NCBI GenBank assembly: GCA_030248135.1 | Contig: JASANC010003005.1 | Coordinates: 62,001 to 126,000 of the forward strand | DNA: 64,000 bases | DNA from: Theristus sp. LFF4_11 | Taxonomy: Eukaryota; Nematoda; Chromadorea; Monhysterida; Xyalidae | Reading direction: 5' to 3' | Shown: in pieces, positions 57,499 through 64,000 of the stretch | Layout of the letters: every line of letters starts with the position of its first letter | Numbering within the stretch: position 1 is the stretch's first letter | The notes under the pieces: generated by a model | Told to the model about the DNA's origin: nothing | Seen by the model: the letters and a program-made list of their open reading frames with translations, nothing else | Databases searched by the model: none | Made by a program: the position numbers and the translations under genes

Positions 57499-59631
57499 GT
57501 GCTGTAGATTTGCCAGAGAGTATGATTGCTATACTACTGTATTGCGGTCTCGACACGATCTTACGTTAGAAACAGTCTAGTTTTTGCGAAAAAAACGGAA
57601 AGTCTATAGTTTCATGTGGATTGATATGATTTGACAAACACACAAACCCTCTCTTCAGAATCTGTGCTGTTTATCTGATCTTTCCACTTCATGGGCATCT
57701 GTGTTTTTTATTTCGGTAAATACCGGGGAACATTTTCTCATGAGCGATAAATATTTGCCGCCGCTATCAAACTAACGTCGTTTTAACGGGAAACAGCGTT
57801 TTTTCGGCGTTCATCATATCTTTTTACAATATCTGGTTTTTTATTTTTTTTTAATCGACAAACCTGTGCAACGCAATTCACGTGCCCTGCACATGCATGC
57901 AAGACATTTTGTATTCTTTTTACTCTGGTGCGATTGAGAAAAAAAACGGTCATATGCATTCGAATTTTCAATGTGATGCATATGTGATTGGTGGGTGGGA
58001 TTCGTTTGAAACAGCCAATCAGCAGTCATAGGTGTGACAAGTCTGTGGCATAAGCTGATTAGAATCTGTAAATTGGGAAGTCGAAATCGAAAATGATGGC
58101 AGCAACTTTTTTCTTCAGAAATCAACAGAAACCAACAACAACGCCCTGGTGGATGCAGTATGAAACGCAACAGTCAAAACAACGGACGAACACACGCAGT
58201 ATTTGGGGTAACTTTATGAAAACTTGCGGAATCATGTGATGCATTTTTTCTGTTGATCCAACCAAAAAAATTCAACCGGGCCAAGGATACTCTCAAACAG
58301 CCTTTCAGAATTTTTTGTAGAACTTATTGGCTGCATTTGAACGCAGTCTCGTTTATTGGTCAAAACCGTCAGTTATGGGGCCAATCAGCGTGCTTGACAA
58401 TCCTGTAATTTTTAGCTGTGTGTTGTCAATTCCATTCCAGTGACCAAACCCGTAATTTTTTCGCAGAATTTCAGTGACAATCTTCACCATTTCTACCGTG
58501 ATAGGTTTTTTTGTTTTCGTTTCATTCTCTTTTCATTACCATTTAATTTCTCTGTGCATTTTGTTGCGTTAGCTTTATTATTGTTTGCAATGTTACGCGG
58601 TTTTTCAAGGTGCTGTATAGTATTGTACATAAAGTGCAACCAACAAACCCTTGTTTTACATCACCACACCGTTTTTTTTCTCAGCCATTACAACTTTTCA
58701 CTTTAGAACTGCACAGTACGAAACACAGAACAGAAAAGATCGACACAGCAACAAATGTGAACAATGCAAGAAAAAAACGTAACTGGAATAACGGTACTAT
58801 TGAATTTTTTCGACAACAACGTTGTTGTGTAGTCAGGTTCTCTCAACGTTCATTACAAGTTTCAGAATAAAAATCAGCGAAATAAAAACAAATCCAACCA
58901 ACAATCGCAAGTCCTAAACCAAAAAAAAGTTCACTTGTATCTTTCTTAAACCCAGAAAACAAAAGGATGGCCAACAAAATGTAAGGTTAGATTCCCTTTT
59001 GACGCCAGAAAACCGAAGTCACCAACACCAACGAAAAATGACGAAAAACAACAAAACGTATGCAGACAACAGCAGGTGTAAAAGATTCGTTGAATGCTGT
59101 TTAAGTAATTATTCGGGAAACGTAAAAATCAGCAGCAACAGCGTGTGTAAATGCTCAGAAACTCGAAATTGATCAAACTAAGAGACATAAAATGAATGAT
59201 AATTATGAAACGAAATTGATCAAACTAAGAGACATAAAATGAATGATAATTAATAATTATGAAACATCACCAACAACCGCTGTTTTCTTGGAATCGAACG
59301 AAAGTCTAAAGAAACTGATTTCGCACGAGAAAAACGACTCCCAAGTGTTCTAGGGTGAAATGTAAACAGCTGTAACATTTACCCAAATGGGGTTTTACAC
59401 GCATGAAATCAGAAGAATTCCAGAAAATATTAACGAAAAATTAAATGTAATCCAGCCTTTTCAATGTCAACGCACAACAACCAATCAGTGAACATCTTCT
59501 CTTCTTCAAAGTTTTTCAAGTGTCTATGTCCCAGAAGAACAAACCCACGTGGCAGTCTTCCGCCGACTGGTTGGCCACAACTCAAAAAGCAGCCAATCAC
59601 CAATCAACACCACCCATTGCATCGTGACCAA
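57499..59631. other. convergent gap between RhoGEF (+) and ATF4-like (-) genes
   Basis: Two kb of AT-rich DNA with no recognised exon. A 40-bp direct duplication (GAAATTGATCAAACTAAGAG) lies at 59164-59250. CAATCAGC-type MITE fragments are near 58010-58025 and 58380. Confidence 0.45.
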
Positions 59632-62001
59632 TCAGAGCGTCTCGCGCGCGCGCTTCACATCAAGAATCAACTGTTTCAAGTATCGGATCTCGTACAGCGC
59701 ATCCTCGTAGCGCGACTTGAGCAGCTGATTCCGTTGCTGCTCCACGGCCAGCCAATCGCCGCGCACCGCTCGCTCGCCGCGTTTCTTCAGTCGATAGCGA
59801 TTGGCGGCCTCGCGATTCTGCGCGCGTTTCCGCTCGCGACGCTCCGTCGGTGAGCGACGTTTCTGCGACGTCTTGCGCGTCTGCAATGTCCGGTTCTTGT
59901 TGTTGTTGTTTTTTTTATTTTTTTGTGAGGAATGTGGCTTTGAAGTCGGTCGGAAGAAAATCGAAAGGCGTTCACCGATTGAACGTTGGGATAGAGCGAA
60001 ATTGACTGATTCATCAACAAAGGTGTATCTGATTGAAACGACAGCACGCACACAGAGTCAGTAGATAGAACGTTTCCATCGCTGATTATTTGGATTGAAT
60101 TTGAAATGGAAAAAAAACTTGGAAATTTCTGGCCGCAAGTCAACCTGAATGGATGATGAGCCGTTTCTGACGGCGACTCCATTCTCCGTGTCCAGCAGCT
60201 CGTGCGACGCCACCGACAGAACGTCGATCTCATCCCGTTGGCCGACACTCGAGTCGCCGTCGTCGTCCTGGAAATTAGCGCGAAAAACTGGATTTTTCTC
60301 GCTATCTGGCATTTAAAAATTTTGCATGGATTTGGTGGACCGGGTTGAGCTCTGCTTTGCAAATGACAGCAATCATAAAATCAGAGACATTGACACCGCT
60401 TCACGCTCACAATTACAATGAAAACTGCGGGGTCGCCATCGGCATCCATGCATAACTGCAAGAATTTGGTGGGTGGGTGAAAATAATCGAACCACATTGA
60501 CCGTCCAAAAATTAACCAAAAGAAGAGAAATGAACAAATTCCAAACAAATAAACAACTCCACCTCTTCCATCGTCTCCTCATGGTAGCGCGACAACGACG
60601 AGCTACTGACTGAATCGGTGCCCGTCTCCGACTGAAACGGACTCGTCGAGTGTCGCTTCTCGAATTCCGCCGCGGCCGTGCGAATGTCGCGCAGGATGTC
60701 GAGCTGCGAACGAACGGTCGGCTTTTCAGCAGCGGAGATTCTCGTTGTCTCGAGCTCCTTCTCCTCCCGGAGCACCTCCGTGCACAACGTCAGCATGTCC
60801 GCCGGCTCTTCCAGCCATGAGTCTGGTTGGTCTGCAATGTTTTTTTTTATTTTTTTTATTTAATTATACGCGCGCCGGTTCCGGAAACCCGAAGGTACCA
60901 AACTCCGGCGGAGACGGGCAATACTGCCCCGAGCCCAATTTTACCCTCGGCTCAGGAGGGAATAGACCATTAGATGTTCGTTGGTCACTCTAATTTTCCG
61001 CGAGCATGTCTTGTCCACAGCGAGGTTCGACGAACCCGGTACCTACAGAGCTGTAGGCCGAAGTTCTACAGCCTACGCCTACGCCACGGACGCGTACGAA
61101 TGTTGGTTGTTTTTTTTATCGGTAGGATTAGTTTTCTGGTGTGAAGTGAAAACGAAACGAATTGAAATGAACTCACAGGTGGGATTTTCAGGATCGTCGC
61201 TCAAAAACTCAATCGTCGGCATTCCGGTGGTCGATCCGCCGGCCATCGGTGGCGGTGGGGGGACGTCGTCGCCAACATGGAAACTCGCTTGCGAGATCGC
61301 ATTACTGCTGCTGGTGAACTGGCAACTTGAGAAACTGCCGCTGCTGTTGCTGATCGCTGATTGGCTGTCGAGACTGTCGAATGACGAATTTGAAAACGTA
61401 GAGAAATAGTTACTATCGGCTGCTGTGGTGTGGTTGTAGCGGTGAAATGGTACAGTTGCTGCATGCGAATTGTTGTTGTTTGGACAATAGTCAAAATCGT
61501 TGATGTCGGTGCTCTCAGCGTCTCCGTCAACAAACACAACACTCGGCTTCCTGTAATTGTTTTGGTCTGAATTTCGATCAGGATAATAGTGTGAAAACCA
61601 TGCGGTCGTGGTTTTTTAGGGGGTATCTACCAGCTAATCGCCAAAACTATGGAATTTCAGCATCCGGAAAAGTTGAGCAGCTGGGCACCGTAAAACTCGG
61701 CTGGCTGCAGCGAAACAACGCAAAAGGTCAAAATGAAATGACACACGAAACATGACAAAAACAAACAAAAAGAAAAGGTGCGAACAGACAAAACAGAACA
61801 AAAACAAATGCAAAACGAAGAAAAAAACCAAAAACAGTAGACCGACCGCACAAGCTCGGTGAACACGCTGCCGATCGTCTGTTCGCCGTTGCCAAACAGG
61901 CCACTCTGCTCCTGCTGTTCCCGTTCCCAATCCTCCAACGACGGCACGACGCCGCCGCACAGTCGCTCCGACTTCACCACCGTATATTCGAGCATCATCA
62001 T
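59632..62001 (-). CDS. ATF4-like bZIP transcription factor
   Basis: Effector of the integrated stress response. Exons downwards and in phase: 62001-61847, 61552-61177, 60831-60563, 60267-60145, 59880-59632. The bZIP is at the C-terminus: basic region RRERKRAQNREAANRYRLKKR, then a leucine zipper ending EIRYLKQLILDVKRARETL, which aligns with vertebrate ATF4 (NKTAATRYRQKKR ... EIQYLKDLIEEVRKAR). The rest is acidic, Ser- and Asn-rich activation-type sequence (SLEDWEREQ, DINDFDYCPNNNN, FSTFSNSSFDSLDS, DSVSSSSLSRYHEE). The start is the first of three consecutive ATG codons; an in-frame stop lies 27 nt upstream of it in genomic sequence, and this frame alone joins exon 2 in phase. A longer ORF starting 100 nt upstream overlaps the start in another frame. 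Identification as ATF4 rather than a related CREB/ATF member rests on the bZIP. Confidence 0.88.
60866..60915. repeat. 50-nt inverted copy of 22902-22951
   Basis: Lies in intron 2 of the ATF4-like gene, just after a poly-T tract. It begins a GC-rich block (to about 61090) that looks like an unclassified repeat. Confidence 0.6.
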
Positions 62002-62101
62002 CTCCGGCGATCGCTCGTATCGAGCTCAATTCGTCGAAAAGTGCAATTGCAAGTTGCTGGGCCGGCGACGCCGGTTGGCCAATGTAGGTGAACGAAGCCA
62101 T
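61529..62101 (-). CDS. upstream ORF overlapping the ATF4-like start codon
   Basis: ATG at 62101-62099 in a good context (ATCATGG). It reads MASFTYIGQPASPAQQ, passes over the main start at 62001 in another frame, crosses the first splice junction (61847 to 61552) and ends at TGA 61531-61529, about 92 codons. The overlap with the main frame is 179 nt after splicing. In vertebrate ATF4 the second upstream ORF overlaps the coding start in the same way and blocks it unless eIF2 is limiting. A TTTTGCAG acceptor lies 3 nt before the uORF ATG, so a trans-splice site or leader intron could make it the first ATG of the mRNA. Confidence 0.6.
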
Positions 62102-63131
62102 GATCTGCAAAATCATTGGGATCTTGAGAATCAGTTTGAGTTTCCGATTTTTTTGCTGTCGACTTTTGAATTGACATGATTGACATGACATTTGATTGAC
62201 TTTTTGTTGGCGAAATTTTAGTTTCACATGAAACGTCGAGAGCTCAAAAAGCTCACACGCCATGTGCTTTGTTTATAACACAGTGACGTTGCACAGGATA
62301 CAAACACGCACGCAGACGCTTTACACATGCGCGCTGCTATAATATCGTATGTATGCCGCGTGTTTGTGCTGTGCGTTATAACAAGTATACTTGCACTAAT
62401 GCACTGACAACTTTAAACCAGGACAGTGAACTGAAAATTTCTTTACATCTCGCTTGTTGAAAAAACTTTTTCATATTTTAACAACTCCACGACCACGAGG
62501 CTGCTTTGCTTGTCTCTTACGAAATTATCTGTATCACCTGAAGCAGTCAATCAACGTAAACTGCCAACATTGAACGAAGCTGAATTGACTGAACCGAACC
62601 AACTAGCAGTTCCAAGAAACCGGTTTAGTTTGTGTTTCACGTGAATTGCAATTAGACAACTCTCTCACACCACACGTGAACTAAACGTGACACTGCCAGA
62701 ACAAATAAGCATTAAAATAAAATCAAAGACCGCACTATTTTTGCCGAAGAATACGCGGGGCCTGTTGCCTCGCGTGTGTTTGGGTTGCCGATTAGCGCAA
62801 TTTGCCGAAAGCCACGTCAAACCGCCATCATTTCACTTTCTTGCAACAATTCAGCAGATCAGCACGATTCACGAACAAATAATTTCCTGAAAAGCAGAAA
62901 ATTCAGTATGAAATGAAGATAAACAAATAAAATGGAGTGAACTAAAATAATAGTTTTATTCCATTGAAACAACAATTTTTAAAACACAAAAACAAAGCTC
63001 CGGCACACCGGCACACACACATCGCATCCGCATGTGTCGGTTAATTTTAACAAAAGACAATTTAATTTACTATTTTTTCCAGTATTCAATTTTGTTTTGT
63101 TTCTTCGTGCCTTGTTTGTTGTGTAGTGTTG
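62102..63131. other. upstream region of the ATF4-like gene
   Basis: No exon recognised. On the minus strand the uORF frame stays open further upstream from MACELFELS (ATG at 62263), so a leader intron is not proven. The rest is AT-rich. Confidence 0.4.
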
Positions 63132-63754
63132 CAGTACCGTGGGCCCAAATAAATTTTCGAAGGGGGGGCATGGTGCCGTGGGGGGGGGGGGTGCCGACCA
63201 AAAAGTGAGGGGGGGTCCAACCTATGGTAACGTGGGACCCCCCCCCCCCAGGGGGGTTCCATGGGGGGGGGGGGGTGCATTTTTTCAAAATTGTCTGTGC
63301 GTGGGGGTCCCCCCCCCCCACCCCCCCCCATGAAATTTTTTCGCTTAAATTTTAAAGGAAAAACGCTAAATTTAGCTGCAAAATCTTTGAAATTACAATG
63401 AAGATGGTCAAGTTATCATATATTCAGCTTATATTATGGACTTTATAGACAAAAAATCATTATTTTCGAAAAAAAATTAACGTTGTAACGTTGTAACGTT
63501 TATCTTACCAAGGTAGTGACCTTACCAATTTAGGGTGTGCAGAAAATTTTGGGGGGGGGGGGTCTCCGCCAGACAAAATTTCATGAGGGGTGTGGGGGGG
63601 TGTCGGCCAAATTTTCGAGGGGGGGGGGTCCGATGGGGGGGGTGCCCGGTTTTAGGGGGGGTGGCACGGTGCCCCCCCCCCCCCCCCCCCACCCGACGGT
63701 CTCTGGTGCTCGGGGGGGGTGTACCCCCCCCACCCCCCCCCGCCCACGGTACTG
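63132..63754. mobile_element. hAT-like element with long G and C runs
   Basis: Ends CAGTACCGTGGGC and GCCCACGGTACTG, flanked by a perfect 8-bp duplication TAGTGTTG (63124-63131 and 63755-63762). Inside are many runs of 7-15 G or C. No transposase. Open frames in the G/C runs (Gly- and Pro-rich) are artefacts of composition. Confidence 0.88.
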
Positions 63755-63899
63755 TAGTGTTGTCATTTGACGCCCACCACGCAATCACGCACTTTGTGTT
63801 GTCGCGTTTTCTCTGCAATGATTGGTTGGAAAAGGAAACGGATCGATAACTGCTATGTTCACTGTGTGCGATTGCATCAGCCATTGAAATAAACGACGC

Positions 63900-64000
63900 G
63901 AGCGCTTGCTGCCAGTGACGTTGTCAAACTTTATTAGTTCGTTAATCAGGGCCTTGTCGACTCGCTCGAGGACAAACAGGCGTCGATTGTGATTAAGCAA
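63900..64000 (-). other. possible 3' end of a minus-strand gene running off the window
   Basis: On the minus strand the frame reading RRLFVLERVDKALINELIKF is open from the edge. Another frame ends ACLSSSESTRP with TGA near 63946, followed by AATAAA at 63935-63930. Either could be the end of a coding region. Too little is visible to identify it. Confidence 0.25.

Noticed and set aside
63070..63884. Gly- and Pro-rich frames on both strands
   Set aside because: They follow G and C runs inside the hAT-like element and have no coding signature.

Overview
The window is nuclear DNA of an animal, almost certainly a nematode. It carries a cuticle collagen gene with the nematode N-terminal domain, a basic processing motif and Cys-flanked Gly-X-Y blocks, next to conserved intron-rich animal genes. 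A lean toward clade I nematodes (Dorylaimia) rests only on the collagen C-terminus (a YCPSNC motif) and the repeat-rich introns, and is weak. Introns hold many small transposable elements, and intergenic DNA is AT-rich. Exon models were built by hand from homology remembered for each family, splice dinucleotides and reading-phase continuity. Most models close in phase from start to stop.

Layout. 0.97-5.0 kb (+): a carboxypeptidase Q-like gene that stops inside the peptidase domain, then 88 bp later the cuticle collagen gene. 5.5-21.7 kb (-): three conserved genes head to tail, read from high to low coordinates: ric-8 (G-alpha chaperone/GEF), TMCO1 (ER calcium-load channel/translocon factor) and PPAN (Brix-domain ribosome biogenesis factor). 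21.9-28 kb: a block of transposable elements, several nested. 29.1-30.7 kb (-): two small genes for secreted proteins. 31-33 kb: repeats. 33.9-45.6 kb (+): the exportin CSE1L/CAS in 15 exons, with two near-identical hAT-like elements in its introns and a possible secreted-peptide gene whose second exon overlaps CSE1L exon 9 in another frame. 46.4-50.0 kb (+): MYG1 exonuclease. 51.1-57.5 kb (+): a DH-PH Rho guanine nucleotide exchange factor. 59.6-62.1 kb (-): an ATF4-type bZIP factor whose start codon is overlapped by an upstream ORF, as in vertebrate ATF4. 63.1-63.8 kb: a hAT-like element full of G and C runs, followed by a possible 3' end of a further minus-strand gene.

The genes are mostly housekeeping (ribosome assembly, nuclear transport, ER calcium, G-protein signalling, stress response) and do not form one pathway. 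The novelty lies in gene architecture (ATF4 upstream ORF, overlapping frames in CSE1L, truncated peptidase beside collagen, small secreted genes) and in the mobile elements, where target-site duplications can be read directly and some elements sit inside others. No CRISPR array, operon of bacterial type or rRNA gene was seen.
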